Counted from the stretch's first letter, positions 52,091 to 61,344 are shown. The stretch is 64,000 bases of DNA from Thermohalobaculum sp039815685 (GCA_039815685.1 JBCBYV010000014.1:49052-113051); one strand, 5' to 3'. Numbers and translations are program-made. The notes: generated by a model from the sequence alone, not told the origin.

Positions 52091-52375
52091 CTATCGGTCA
52101 GATCCGGTCAGCGCCGCATACTCGGCGGCCACATCTTCATCGACGACGACCCCCTCACTGCCCCCGTATAAGTGGTCATGCCCATCCGTGCGCGGGCCGG
52201 AAATCCAGTACGGATCGCCTGTCGTCGTCTCGAAGTAATTCGCCTTGTAGCCTGCGCCCTTGAGGCTCTGGAACCTCAGACCCCGATAATAGAGCGTCTT
52301 GCCAGTCTTGGAGAAGTAGACCCGACCGATGACTGCTGGCCCTTCCAGACCATCGGCCTTACATTCAATGTACAT
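52091..52375 (-). CDS. small conserved protein of unknown function
   Basis: 94 residues from ATG 52375 (MYIECKADGLEGPAVIGRVY). The conserved-looking core is YFSKTGKTLYYRGLRFQSLK, YKANYFETTTGDPYWISGP and DGHDHLYGG, a pattern I recognise from small uncharacterised bacterial proteins. The frame is open 29 codons upstream of 52375, but that part is unlike the family and neither start has a strong ribosome site. Acidic C-terminus. Function unknown. Confidence 0.65.
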   Translation of the reverse strand: MYIECKADGLEGPAVIGRVYFSKTGKTLYYRGLRFQSLKGAGYKANYFETTTGDPYWISGPRTDGHDHLYGGSEGVVVDEDVAAEYAALTGSDR

Positions 52376-52601
52376 CACCCGAGACCGAGCGCACTTGAAC
52401 GAGGCGGGCAACTGGTCATCGAGATTAAGCTTGGCTCGCCAGTGATCACGGTGCCGCCCCATGGCGCCGATCTCCCCAAGTCATCGTCTTCCCATACGGT
52501 AGCGGCGCTTTCTGCCGCTCGGCGTCGTCGACCCTGATCGAAATGCCCGGGTTGGGCTGCTATGTCACGGGCCTTGAGGGAGATGAGCCTGGGAGGCCGC
52601 G

Positions 52602-54227
52602 ATGGACAAGCGCACGGACGAATGCACGGGCGGGCGCACGGACAAGCGCGCGGGCGAGCCCGCCACGGTCGAGATCGAGGATCGGAGCCTGACGCCGGCG
52701 GCGCTGGAGATCCGGAACGCGGAGCTGGGCGACATCGGGGACATCGTGGCTCTGACGGGGCGCGCCTATCCGGGCCAGGCGCCCTACACCCACGGTCAGG
52801 TGCGGGGGCAGATCAACACCTTTCCCGAGGGCCAGTTCGTCGTGACCTATGACGGGGAGGTCGTGGGCTATGCCGCCACCTTCTGCGTCAAGGAGCGGCT
52901 GGCGCTGGCGGACCACACCTGGGAGGCGATCACCGGCAACGGGCATGCAGCACGGCACGATCCGGGCGGCGACTGGCTCTATGGCATGGAGGTCTGCGTC
53001 GACGGCACGCGCCGGCGGCTGCGCATCGGCAAGCGGCTTTACGAGGCGCGGAAGCGCCTTTGCCAGGACATGGGGCTGAAGGGCATCGTCTTCGGCGGGC
53101 GCCTGCCGGGCTATCATCGCAAGAGGAAGCAATTCGCCAAGCCCGAGGACTACCTGCAGGCGGTGATCGACAAGGAAGTGCGGGACCCGGTGGCCTCGTT
53201 CCACCTCCGCTCGGGCTTCGAGCCGTTGCGGGTGCTGCGCGGCTACCATGCCGACGACAAGGAGAGCGGCGGGCACGCGGCGCTCATGGTCTGGCGCAAC
53301 CCCTATTACGACCCGGATTTCGACGAGCGGACATCGTACCGGCGCAACCCGGACACCGCCCGCATCACGACGGTGCAGATGCAGGCGCGCGCCGTGGAGA
53401 GCCGGGAGGAATTCTACCGCGTGCTCGAGCACTTCATCGATGCCGCCGCCGACTACCAGTCCGATTTCGTGGTGTTCCCGGAGCTCTTCACACTGCAGAT
53501 GCTCTCGGCCGAGAAGCGGAAGCTGCCGCCGGAAGAGGCGATCGAGCGGCTCTCGGAATACACCGAGGAGTTCGTCGAGAAGCTCCGCAACTGGGCCATC
53601 GGTTACAACATCAACATCATCGGCGGCAGCCACCCGACGCGGACGGAAGACGGGGACATTCAGAACGTCGCCTATGTGGCGCTGCGCGACGGGTCGATGC
53701 ATGCGCAGGAGAAGCTGCACCCCACACCCGACGAGCGGTACTGGTGGAACATCAAGGGCGGCGACGAGATCAACGCGATCCAGACCGATTGCGGGCCGAT
53801 CGGCGTGATGATCTGCTACGATAGCGAATTCCCGGAACTTGCACGAAGGCTGGTGGATCAGGGGGCGCGGATCCTGTTCGTGCCCTTCTGCACCGACACG
53901 CGGCACGGGCATCTGCGCGTGAAATACTGCTGCCAGGCGCGGGCGGTGGAGAACCAGGCCTATGTCGTGACTGCGGGCAACACGGGCAACCTGCCGGATG
54001 TCGAGAACATGGACATCCAGTACGCGCAATCCGCGATCTACACGCCCTGTGACTTCCCCTTCGCGCGGGACGGGATCGCGGCGGAGACCTCAGAGAACAT
54101 CGAGATGGTGGCGGTGGCGGATCTCAACCTCTCGACCCTTTCCTGGGCGCGGGCGCAGGGCTCGGTGCGCAATCTGCGCGACCGGCGGTTCGACCTCTAC
54201 CGCGTGCGATGGACGGAGGTGGAGTGA
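52602..54227 (+). CDS. bifunctional GNAT acetyltransferase / carbon-nitrogen hydrolase
   Basis: 541-residue fusion. Residues about 35-225 are a GNAT domain (EIRNAELGDIGDIVALTGRA; acetyl-CoA loop TRRRLRIGKRLYEARKRLCQ). Residues about 255-520 are a nitrilase-type amidohydrolase with the Glu-Lys-Cys triad: Glu in FVVFPELFTLQM, Lys in MHAQEKLHPTPDERYWWN and Cys in IGVMICYDSEFPELARRLV. This fused family is known in bacteria, but the substrate is not established. The N-terminus contains a short repeat (DKRTDECTGG / DKRAGE). ATG 52602 has GGGAGG upstream. Lies divergent from the small protein gene and near the acetylpolyamine amidohydrolase. Confidence 0.9.
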   Translation: MDKRTDECTGGRTDKRAGEPATVEIEDRSLTPAALEIRNAELGDIGDIVALTGRAYPGQAPYTHGQVRGQINTFPEGQFVVTYDGEVVGYAATFCVKERLALADHTWEAITGNGHAARHDPGGDWLYGMEVCVDGTRRRLRIGKRLYEARKRLCQDMGLKGIVFGGRLPGYHRKRKQFAKPEDYLQAVIDKEVRDPVASFHLRSGFEPLRVLRGYHADDKESGGHAALMVWRNPYYDPDFDERTSYRRNPDTARITTVQMQARAVESREEFYRVLEHFIDAAADYQSDFVVFPELFTLQMLSAEKRKLPPEEAIERLSEYTEEFVEKLRNWAIGYNINIIGGSHPTRTEDGDIQNVAYVALRDGSMHAQEKLHPTPDERYWWNIKGGDEINAIQTDCGPIGVMICYDSEFPELARRLVDQGARILFVPFCTDTRHGHLRVKYCCQARAVENQAYVVTAGNTGNLPDVENMDIQYAQSAIYTPCDFPFARDGIAAETSENIEMVAVADLNLSTLSWARAQGSVRNLRDRRFDLYRVRWTEVE

Positions 54228-54373
54228 CCGGCGCCGCGTGCGCGGGACCGGGCGATGTCGAGATGACATCCGGCGGGGCGCCGCTGTAGAGTGGGCCGGC
54301 GCCAGAAGGGGCCGGCCAAGGGTTGCAGGGCCGGCATCCCGAGGCGAGGGGGCCGGCGGGGTGGAGTGCTGCC

Positions 54374-55174
54374 ATGCTGTCGCTTCTGACGGCGGAGAAA
54401 TCCTTCGACGACCCCTGGGTAGGGCATCGCTGGCTGAACACGCGCCTGCCGCTTCATGCGCTGAGGATGCGGCTTGCGGCCTATTGCGCCCAGCTCCGGG
54501 CGTCGCGGGCCCAGCGATCGGCCGCGCCGCCCCGGGTGCTGGAGGCGGCTGCGCGACTGGCCGAAGATGGGTGCTGCGTGCTGCCGGAGGCGCTGCCCGA
54601 GGAAGTGTTCGCGCTGCTTGCCGCGTCGCCGACCCCCAGTGAGGAGGCGGTGGAGGCGGCGCGTCAGGCTTTGAAACCGGTGCTCGACAATCTCTCGCGG
54701 CGCGCCCTCGGCCTGCCCTTTCCGGTGGCTGGGGCGCGGATCGCGGCGGCCGAGACCGCGGAACGGGCGAGCGATGTGAGCGAGCCGACGGAGTTTTGGC
54801 ATCGCGACGCGTTCTGTCCCGGGCTGCGGTTCTGGCTGACGCTCACGCCTGTCGGCGACGGGGACGGGCCGCTCGCCTATATGCCCGGCAGCCATCGGCT
54901 GAGCGACGAGCGGCTGGCCTGGGAGGCGATGGTCGCGCGGCGCTGTGCGACCCTGCGCGGGGCGACGTTCAGCAAGAGCGGGCGCTTTCTGCTGAGCGAG
55001 GCGGAAGCGCGGCGCCTCGGCGGCCGGCCGGCGGTGTTTACGGCAGCGCCGAACACGCTGATCGTCATCAACACGCTCGGCATCCATGCCCGGCTGCCAG
55101 CGGAACGACCACGGGAGCGGCGGGCGCTCGAGGGGCGCTTCACTCCACCCCCCTTCGACTTCCGCGCGGCTTGA
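54374..55174 (+). CDS. phytanoyl-CoA dioxygenase (PhyH)-like oxygenase
   Basis: 266-residue probable 2OG-Fe(II) oxygenase. Iron-ligand pattern: His-x-Asp in TEFWHRDAFCPGLRFWLTLT and distal His in IVINTLGIHARLPAERPRER with a following Arg for 2OG. A middle block DGPLAYMPGSHRLSDERLAW is typical of PhyH proteins. ATG 54374 is preferred (GTGGAG upstream, family-like start MLSLLTAEKSFDDPWVGH) over an in-frame ATG 51 nt earlier. Substrate unknown. 146 bp after the GNAT/nitrilase gene; ends 29 bp from a convergent gene. Confidence 0.78.
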   Translation: MLSLLTAEKSFDDPWVGHRWLNTRLPLHALRMRLAAYCAQLRASRAQRSAAPPRVLEAAARLAEDGCCVLPEALPEEVFALLAASPTPSEEAVEAARQALKPVLDNLSRRALGLPFPVAGARIAAAETAERASDVSEPTEFWHRDAFCPGLRFWLTLTPVGDGDGPLAYMPGSHRLSDERLAWEAMVARRCATLRGATFSKSGRFLLSEAEARRLGGRPAVFTAAPNTLIVINTLGIHARLPAERPRERRALEGRFTPPPFDFRAA

Positions 55175-55203
55175 GGGCAGGAGACCGCGCCTGCCCCGAG
55201 ATC

Positions 55204-56892
55204 TCAGCGCCGGCAGAGAGCGCCGGAGAGGCATTCCCCCGTCTCGGCCGAAACCACGGTGGAATGCCCGGCGTCACCCACGGGCATCGGTACGCCCTCG
55301 GCCAGGATGAACCGGACGCTGTGCGCTCCGCTGAGGCCGGCCGGAAAGCGGGGGATCGGCTTCTCCACCACATAGCTCTCGCGATCGATCTGCCGGATGG
55401 CGCCGGACTGGATGAGCTGGAGGAGGCCGGCCTGCTGGGGCAGCACCTCGAAGGGCTCGACCGGTCCGTCGGCGACCACCGTGGCCGGGTCGACCGCGAT
55501 CACGCCGCCGGGGCTGAAGCGAAGGAGTGACATGAGCGTATTGGTGCTCTGACGCTGTAGATCGTCCTGTTGCCCGGTTGCGACGAGACCGTCCGTCGCA
55601 CTGATCCCCCAACCCTGCCGGAAGACGTTGCTAGTCTGCCGATCCCCCGGCTCCTCGAACCGACCCGAGGGGAGCATGACGGTGCCCATGGTGTAGCGGG
55701 TCGCAACATGCGTCGGCTCGAAGCCGAGACGGCGGGCGGCCCGAACGGTGAAGAGACGCTGCTCCGCCGGATCGGTCTTCCAGCTTTCGCCGGCGCAGGC
55801 GCCTTTCGGCAGGAACCGGACCTTCTCGGCCGGCAGCCCCGCAACGGCGGCGGCGACCTGCCCCTCGCGCACCCCCTTGACGGGAACACTGCCCTCGACG
55901 ATGAAATGTGCGACGCGCTCGGTCGCGCCGTCGAGGCTCCAGACCATGGGCGTGAAGGCGGAGGCGAGGATCCAGAGCGGGCGCGGACCCCGTTCGATGC
56001 GGACCTTCGTCACCTCCGCCTCGCGCTCCTGGCCGGCAACGGCGAGGGTAGAGAGTGCGCCGCCCTCATAGCCCGAGAGCAGAACGATCTCCGCCCCGTC
56101 GGGCGGCTGCGGCACGGTGCAGCCCTGCGCCGTTTGCGTCCTGAAGACGCTCGGGGCGGCGGTGCGCTTCGGCAATCCCTGGGTGTTGGCGGTGCTCGGT
56201 GTGGACCTGGTCGGTGTGGGTTGGGGTGTCGCGGGCGTACGGGTGGCGCGCTTCCTTCTGTTCGTCAGCCCGTTCTCTCCCGAACGATAGTCCTGGATAC
56301 GGTCGAGGCCCTCGAAGAGCTCCTCCAGCGTGATCTCGCCATCCTCGTTCAGATCGAACTGCAGGAAGGAGCGCGGGCTGAGATGCCTGCGCGAGCGGGC
56401 GTTGTTCTTGGCCTTCGCGTCGGCCTGGGCCGAAGCCTCCTTCATCGTGACCGTGCCGTCGCCATCGGCGTCCGCCTCCTGCTGGAAGAGGACGAATTGC
56501 GCGGCGTAGCGACGATCGAGCGCCCCGATCGCATCGTTGCGCTCGGCGGGCGTGACGGCGCCGTCGCCATCCAGATCGCCGACCAAATGCGTCCTCTGAA
56601 GCTCCTGCGCGCGGGCGATGCTACGCTCGACCTGGTTCGCACGCAGGAGCGACTCCTCGGTGACGACGCCGCCGTTCGCCAGGTTCAGGAAGGAATCGAG
56701 CATCTGCTTGCGCGCCGCCTCAGGTCGCCGCGCGAGATTGTTGACGAAGTTCTCCGGCAGACGCCCCGAAAGCTCGGCACCGCTCGGCCCGATCTTCGGC
56801 GTTTCTGCCGCGCGGGTCGTCTCCTGGCTCATTGCCGACGAGGACAGGGCGACCGCGGCGGCGGCCGTGATGGAAAGGATTGAAAATCGCAT
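55204..56892 (-). CDS. exported EF-hand protein
   Basis: 562 residues with a Sec signal (MRFSILSITAAAAVALSSSA, cleavage after AMS). Three EF-hand loops are readable: DLDGDGAVTPAE, DADGDGTVTMKE and DLNEDGEITLEE, between residues about 105 and 190. A Pro/Thr-rich linker (TPATPQPTPTRSTPSTANTQ) joins them to a C-terminal domain of about 300 residues rich in beta-like segments (IVLLSGYEGGALSTLAVAGQ; RIERGPRPLWILASAFTPMV) with a few Cys that may pair. I do not recognise the C-terminal domain. Likely a periplasmic or secreted calcium-binding protein. ATG 56892 has GGGGGAG upstream. Confidence 0.8.
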   Translation of the reverse strand: MRFSILSITAAAAVALSSSAMSQETTRAAETPKIGPSGAELSGRLPENFVNNLARRPEAARKQMLDSFLNLANGGVVTEESLLRANQVERSIARAQELQRTHLVGDLDGDGAVTPAERNDAIGALDRRYAAQFVLFQQEADADGDGTVTMKEASAQADAKAKNNARSRRHLSPRSFLQFDLNEDGEITLEELFEGLDRIQDYRSGENGLTNRRKRATRTPATPQPTPTRSTPSTANTQGLPKRTAAPSVFRTQTAQGCTVPQPPDGAEIVLLSGYEGGALSTLAVAGQEREAEVTKVRIERGPRPLWILASAFTPMVWSLDGATERVAHFIVEGSVPVKGVREGQVAAAVAGLPAEKVRFLPKGACAGESWKTDPAEQRLFTVRAARRLGFEPTHVATRYTMGTVMLPSGRFEEPGDRQTSNVFRQGWGISATDGLVATGQQDDLQRQSTNTLMSLLRFSPGGVIAVDPATVVADGPVEPFEVLPQQAGLLQLIQSGAIRQIDRESYVVEKPIPRFPAGLSGAHSVRFILAEGVPMPVGDAGHSTVVSAETGECLSGALCRR

Positions 56893-56966
56893 GAACGCTC
56901 CCCCTCAATGCGGGAGGAGCATAAGCTTTTCCGGGCGGCGCGTCACCGCCCGCCGTTACGTCAGCC

Positions 56967-57815
56967 TCAGTCCACGAAGGCGCGTTCGACGACGAATTCG
57001 GCGGGCTTCGAGTTGGCGCCTTCAGTGAAGCCGCGGGCCTCGAGGATTTCCTTGAGATCCTTGAGGAGAGCCATCGAGCCGCAGATCATGCCACGGTCGA
57101 TGGCGGGGTCGAGCGGCGGCACGCCGAGATCCTCGAAGAGCTTGCCGCTTTCGATATTGTCGGTGATCCGGCCCATGCGCGCCGTCTCCTCCCGCGTGGT
57201 GGTGGCGTAGTGGACGAGCTTGGCGCTCGCCTCCTCACCGACCAGCGGGTCCTCCTTCACGGCGGCGACGAGATCGTAGCCATAGGTCAGCTCCGCCCCG
57301 AGCCGCGTGGTGTGGCAGAGCACGACCTGCTCGAACTTCTCATAGGTCTCTGGGTCGCGGATGATGCTGGCGAAGGGCGCGATGCCGGTGCCGGTGGCGA
57401 AGAGGTAGAGACGCTTGCCGGGGATCAGCGCATCGTTCACGAGCGTGCCGACAGGCTTCTTCTTCATGAGGACCGTGTCGCCCTCCAAGATCTTCTGCAG
57501 ATGCTCAGTGAGCGGGCCGTCCTCGACCTTGATCGAGAAGAATTCGAGCCCCTCGTCCCAGGAGGGCGACGCGATGGAATAGGCGCGGAAGACGGGCTTC
57601 TCGGCATTCGGCAGACCGATCATCACGAACTCGCCCGAGCGGAAGCGGAAGGTGCCGGGCCGGGTGATGCGGAAGCGGAAGAGCCGGTCGGTGTAGTGCT
57701 GCACCTCCGTCACCTTCTCGGCGAAGACGTTGGAGGGGGCGGGGAAGCCGGTGGGCTGGCCTCCGACGAGCACTTCGTCGGGCGTGCTGACGGCGGGGTT
57801 CTCGGACAGCGTCAT
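56967..57815 (-). CDS. fpr: ferredoxin-NADP(+) reductase
   Basis: 282-residue FAD enzyme passing electrons between NADPH and ferredoxin or flavodoxin. FAD motif FRAYSIASPSWDEGLEFFSI (RxYSxxS), NADP-binding LYLFATGTGIAPFASIIRDP, and GMICGSMALLKDLKEILEA. The C-terminus ends EFVVERAFVD, typical of bacterial subclass I Fpr. An N-terminal extension of about 25 residues precedes the core. ATG 57815 follows GAGGA. Linked in such bacteria to oxidative stress and Fe-S supply; no redox regulator is visible nearby. Confidence 0.94.
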   Translation of the reverse strand: MTLSENPAVSTPDEVLVGGQPTGFPAPSNVFAEKVTEVQHYTDRLFRFRITRPGTFRFRSGEFVMIGLPNAEKPVFRAYSIASPSWDEGLEFFSIKVEDGPLTEHLQKILEGDTVLMKKKPVGTLVNDALIPGKRLYLFATGTGIAPFASIIRDPETYEKFEQVVLCHTTRLGAELTYGYDLVAAVKEDPLVGEEASAKLVHYATTTREETARMGRITDNIESGKLFEDLGVPPLDPAIDRGMICGSMALLKDLKEILEARGFTEGANSKPAEFVVERAFVD

Positions 57816-58030
57816 TCTACATCCTCAGACTGTGTGACAAGAATTCCCACAGCTCGGCCGCGGTCAACTGATCCCGACCTAGGCGGTTGGTTACGCATGT
57901 GCAATAGGCGAACAATCACCCTCGCGTCAAAAGACTTGGACGCGGCGCGGCAGGCAAGGATGATACAGAAGGCCCTGTGCAATGCAGGATTGCGTTGTTA
58001 GGCGCGCCTTGCGCCGCTATCTCCGGCGAG

Positions 58031-58933
58031 ATGACAAATCGTGATGAACCGGATCGCGCCTCTCCCGGAGGGGCGGCCCCTGGTGTGGATGGGGACGACG
58101 GGTCGGAAGCGAGCGCTGCCAAGGCGGCGCGGCGCCGACCCTCGACGAACCTGCCGCGCTTTCCGGTTCGGGCCGATCCGCTGCTCACGACCGATCCCGA
58201 GACGATGGAGGATCCGGGCAAGCGGGCCTGGGCCGCGACGCGGCTGAGGCGCATCAACCGCTGGCGCCGCCCGCTGACGCGCAAGCGTGACCGGCTCCGC
58301 GCCTGGCTCAACATGCTGCTGGTCGATCACGGCTTCATCCGCGCGATCTATCCGAATTTCTGGCAGGTCACGCCGCTCATGTGGCGCTCGGCCCAGCCCC
58401 TGCCCCATCACATCCGCCGGTTCGCGAAGGAAGGCGGGCGGACGGTGGTGACGCTGAGGGGGGGCCAGATGTTCGGCTCCCTGCCGCTGGAGGCCGAGGC
58501 CTGCGAGGAGTACGGGCTGGATTTCCAGACCATCGTGCTCCGCTCCCGCGACTTGCCGCCGGCGGAGGAGCTTCTGGGCATCATCGACGCGCTTGACGAG
58601 ATCGAGACGCCGGTGCTCTTCCACTGCAAGTCCGGGGCGGACCGGGCGGGCTTCATGGCCGCCCTCTGGCTCATGGTGCGGGAGAGCGCGAGCCTCGAAG
58701 CGGCGCGGGCCCAGCTCTCGATCCGATACGGGCATATCCGCGCCTCGAAGACCGGCATCCTCGACTTCTTCTTCGAGCGTTTCGCCGAGGAGACGGCGCC
58801 CGGGGGGCCGGCGGAGGGGATGCCGCTCCGACGCTGGGTGGCGGAGCGCTATGACCGCTTCAAGATGCGGCGGGCCTTCAGCCCCCCGGCGCTTGGCACG
58901 ATGGTGACGGACAGGCTGCTGCGGCGGGAGTAA
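58031..58933 (+). CDS. dual-specificity/tyrosine phosphatase-like protein
   Basis: 300-residue protein with a Cys-x5-Arg catalytic loop: FHCKSGADRAGFMAAL, Cys199 and Arg205. The general acid is probably Asp in the preceding block FQTIVLRSRDLPPAEE. N-terminal 80 residues are Arg/Pro-rich with a basic stretch RLRRINRWRRPLTRKRDRLR, then MLLVDHGFIRAIYPNFWQVT, a start block common to such alphaproteobacterial phosphatases. Could dephosphorylate proteins, lipids or inositol phosphates; not decidable here. ATG 58031 is chosen; its ribosome site is weak. Divergent from fpr across 215 bp in which nothing else was recognised. Confidence 0.82.
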   Translation: MTNRDEPDRASPGGAAPGVDGDDGSEASAAKAARRRPSTNLPRFPVRADPLLTTDPETMEDPGKRAWAATRLRRINRWRRPLTRKRDRLRAWLNMLLVDHGFIRAIYPNFWQVTPLMWRSAQPLPHHIRRFAKEGGRTVVTLRGGQMFGSLPLEAEACEEYGLDFQTIVLRSRDLPPAEELLGIIDALDEIETPVLFHCKSGADRAGFMAALWLMVRESASLEAARAQLSIRYGHIRASKTGILDFFFERFAEETAPGGPAEGMPLRRWVAERYDRFKMRRAFSPPALGTMVTDRLLRRE

Positions 58934-59072
58934 TGCGCCGCCGTAATCCCGCATTCATCGCGGTCCGTCAGGTTGGCCATAACGTAAAGTGACGAACGGA
59001 CCCCTTGCCATCACAGCGGGCAAAGATAGCCTCGATATGCTAGGTTTGGTGCAGCGCAGCGGAGGATGGGCA

Positions 59073-60356
59073 GTGAACGAGCAGGCGGGATTGACCATCG
59101 GCACCGACGCGGGCGCGCCGCTTGACAGCCAGGGGCTGGCCTTCGGTCGGCACTTCGTCTCGATCCCCGGCCCCTCCGTCATGCCCGACCGCGTGCTGGC
59201 GGCGATGGCGAAGCCGATGCCCAATATCTACGAGGGAGAACTGGTCGAGACATCCCAGCGGATGCTGAAGGCCCTGCCCGGCATCGCGCGCACCTCGGGC
59301 CGCGCCTTCTGCGCCGTCTCGAATGGGCACGGCGCCTGGGAGATGGCGCTGACGAACACGCTGAGCCGGGGCGACAAGGTGCTGGTGCTCGAGTCCGGCC
59401 GCTTCGCGGTGGGCTGGGGCGAGATGGGCAAGGTGCTGGGCCTCGAGGTCGAGGTGCTGGCCGGGCGGGAGCGCCGGGCGGTGGACCCCGCCGCCGTCGA
59501 GGCGCGGCTCCGCGCGGATGCTGCCCATGCGATCAAGGCGGTGCTGGTGGTGCAGATCGACACCGCGTCGTCGGTCTGGAACGATATCGCGGCGATCCGC
59601 GGGGCCATCGACGCCGCGGGGCATCCCGCCCTCTATATGGTCGACTGCATCGCCTGCCTCGGCTGCGTCGCATACGAGATGGATGCCTGGGGCGTCGATG
59701 TGACGGTGGCGGGCAGCCAGAAGGGGCTGATGGTGCCGCCGGGTCTGGGCTTCACCTGGGCGAACGAAAAGGCCTGGGCGGCGCATCAGAAGGCCGACCT
59801 GCGCACCGCCTACTGGGACTGGACCGCGCGCGGGCGCGACGGCCAGCACTATCTGCGCTACTGCGGCACGCCGCCCGTCAGCCACATCTTCGCGATGACG
59901 GAGGCGCTGGCCATGATCGCGGAGGAGGGGCTGGAGCGGATCTGGACACGGCACGCGGCGCTCGCCGATGCGGTGCGCGCGGCGGTCACGGCATGGTCGG
60001 CGCCGGGCGGGCTCGATTTCAACGTGGCCGAGCCATCCGAGCGGTCCGATGTGGTCACGACGGTGCTGACGGGCGGGATCGATGCGAAGCGCCTGCGCGC
60101 CATCGCGGAGGCCAAGGCGGGCCTGACGCTCGGCATCGGGCTCGGACCCTTCGAAGGCACGGCGTTCCGCATCGGGCATATGGGGCACCTGAACCCGCCG
60201 ATGCTGCTCGGCACGCTCGGCACCATCGAGGCCGTGCTGCAATCGATGCAGGCGCCCATGGGCGGGTCCGGTGTGGCGGCGGCGGCCGCTGTCCTCGCCC
60301 CGCATCTCGGCGCCGACAGCGTGCCCGCCGGCGCGCTTCAGGGCTTCGATCCCTGA
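59073..60356 (+). CDS. class V PLP aminotransferase, alanine/serine-glyoxylate type
   Basis: 427-residue fold-type I PLP enzyme. The Schiff-base Lys is in VTVAGSQKGLMVPPGLGFTW; the cofactor Asp is in YMVDCIACLGCVAYEMDAWG. Substrate-side Arg is in TAFRIGHMGHLNPPMLLG. The family also contains pyridoxamine-pyruvate aminotransferase, so the amino donor is uncertain. GTG 59073 has GGAGG 7 nt upstream and starts just before the conserved part; an in-frame ATG at 58989 without a ribosome site would add 28 residues. Tandem after the phosphatase gene (139 bp). Confidence 0.87.
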   Translation: MNEQAGLTIGTDAGAPLDSQGLAFGRHFVSIPGPSVMPDRVLAAMAKPMPNIYEGELVETSQRMLKALPGIARTSGRAFCAVSNGHGAWEMALTNTLSRGDKVLVLESGRFAVGWGEMGKVLGLEVEVLAGRERRAVDPAAVEARLRADAAHAIKAVLVVQIDTASSVWNDIAAIRGAIDAAGHPALYMVDCIACLGCVAYEMDAWGVDVTVAGSQKGLMVPPGLGFTWANEKAWAAHQKADLRTAYWDWTARGRDGQHYLRYCGTPPVSHIFAMTEALAMIAEEGLERIWTRHAALADAVRAAVTAWSAPGGLDFNVAEPSERSDVVTTVLTGGIDAKRLRAIAEAKAGLTLGIGLGPFEGTAFRIGHMGHLNPPMLLGTLGTIEAVLQSMQAPMGGSGVAAAAAVLAPHLGADSVPAGALQGFDP

Positions 60357-60398
60357 CCGCTACGGTGGGGCGGGGACCGGGCGCGGATCAGGCGGGGA

Positions 60399-60818
60399 TC
60401 AGCTGACGCGCATCGCCGTGAGGCGCATGAGGCAGAGCGCAGCGAGAAACGCGGCGAGGGCCAGCATCCGGTCGGCGTGCAGGGCGGCGCCGGCCTGAGC
60501 GCCGAGGGGACCTGCGAGAGGGCCATCCTCCTCGAGCAAGACGAGCGGCGGACCGAAACCCGCGACGCGCACCGCCCCCGCAGCCGCGTTTGAGCCCGTC
60601 GGCCGAGTGTCGCCTCCGATCATCGACGGAAGCCCCGTGATGTCCAGCGACGCCAGCTCGCCGCCGATGACCGGAGCGAGCGACGCGGCGACTGCCCGCG
60701 ATCCGTCTGGGATGAGGGGGAGCGCGACGAGGGCGACCAGGACGACACCAGCCCGAGCGCCGCGCCAGCAAGCCTTCGTTCCGATCAGTCTCAAGCATCG
60801 CATCGTCACGCTCCGCAT
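60399..60818 (-). CDS. hypothetical small membrane protein
   Basis: 139 residues from ATG 60818, which has GGGAGG 6 nt upstream. N-terminal hydrophobic segment GVVLVALVALPLIPD, a Gly/Ala-rich central region (VIGGELASLDITGLPSMIGG) and a second hydrophobic segment MLALAAFLAALCLMRL near the C-terminus. The layout (signal helix, exported loop, C-terminal anchor) suggests a membrane-bound exported loop. I do not recognise a family, and coding status rests on the good ribosome site and two well-formed helices. Confidence 0.5.
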   Translation of the reverse strand: MRSVTMRCLRLIGTKACWRGARAGVVLVALVALPLIPDGSRAVAASLAPVIGGELASLDITGLPSMIGGDTRPTGSNAAAGAVRVAGFGPPLVLLEEDGPLAGPLGAQAGAALHADRMLALAAFLAALCLMRLTAMRVS

Positions 60819-60911
60819 CCCATCCTCCCACGCGTCTCTGCGCACGAAGATGCGGGGGGCGGGTTATCGGGAGCTTTCGAAGCACGGTGAATGCGCGAAG
60901 ATAGGCCGATT

Positions 60912-61334
60912 TCAATCCGACGGCGGCGGGCGGCGGAGGGCCTTCACCGACCCGCGTTCCTTCTTGGCGGTCAGCCGGCGTTCCTTGGAGGCACGCGTGG
61001 GCTTAGTCGGGATGCGCCGCTTGGGCCGGACGGCGGCGGCCCGGATGAGCGCGACGAGCCGTTCGACCGCCTCTGCCCGGTTGCGGAGCTGGCTGCGCTC
61101 CCCATCCGCCTTGATCACGATGGCCCCATCCTCGGTCCAGCGCCGGCCGGCGAGGCGGCGGAGGCGGGCCTTGACGTCACCCGGCAGGTTGGGCGAGCGC
61201 GCCGCCTCGAAGCGCAGGATCACCGCGGTCTCGACCTTGTTGACGTTCTGACCGCCGGGGCCGGAGGCGCGCGCGAATGTCTCGGTCAGCTCCCAATCCT
61301 CCAGCGTGATCCCGTCGGTAACGCGCACGGGCAC
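60912..61334 (-). CDS. arfB: alternative ribosome-rescue factor ArfB (peptidyl-tRNA hydrolase)
   Basis: 140-residue RF2-like rescue factor that hydrolyses peptidyl-tRNA on stalled, mRNA-less ribosomes. The catalytic GGQ is in ASGPGGQNVNKVETAVILRF. The C-terminal tail is strongly basic (PKRRIPTKPTRASKERRLTA), the part that enters the empty mRNA channel. No stop-codon recognition domain, so not a release factor proper. Start is GTG 61334 with GAGGCGG upstream, 10 nt after the stop of the queuosine transporter gene, so the two are cotranscribed. Confidence 0.95.
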   Translation of the reverse strand: MPVRVTDGITLEDWELTETFARASGPGGQNVNKVETAVILRFEAARSPNLPGDVKARLRRLAGRRWTEDGAIVIKADGERSQLRNRAEAVERLVALIRAAAVRPKRRIPTKPTRASKERRLTAKKERGSVKALRRPPPSD

Positions 61335-61344
61335 GGGAGCCGCC

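Noticed and set aside
59640..59700. Cys-rich stretch DCIACLGC in the aminotransferase as a possible metal site
   Set aside because: It aligns with the PLP-binding Asp region of this family, where Cys/Ser variants are common; no further ligands are visible.
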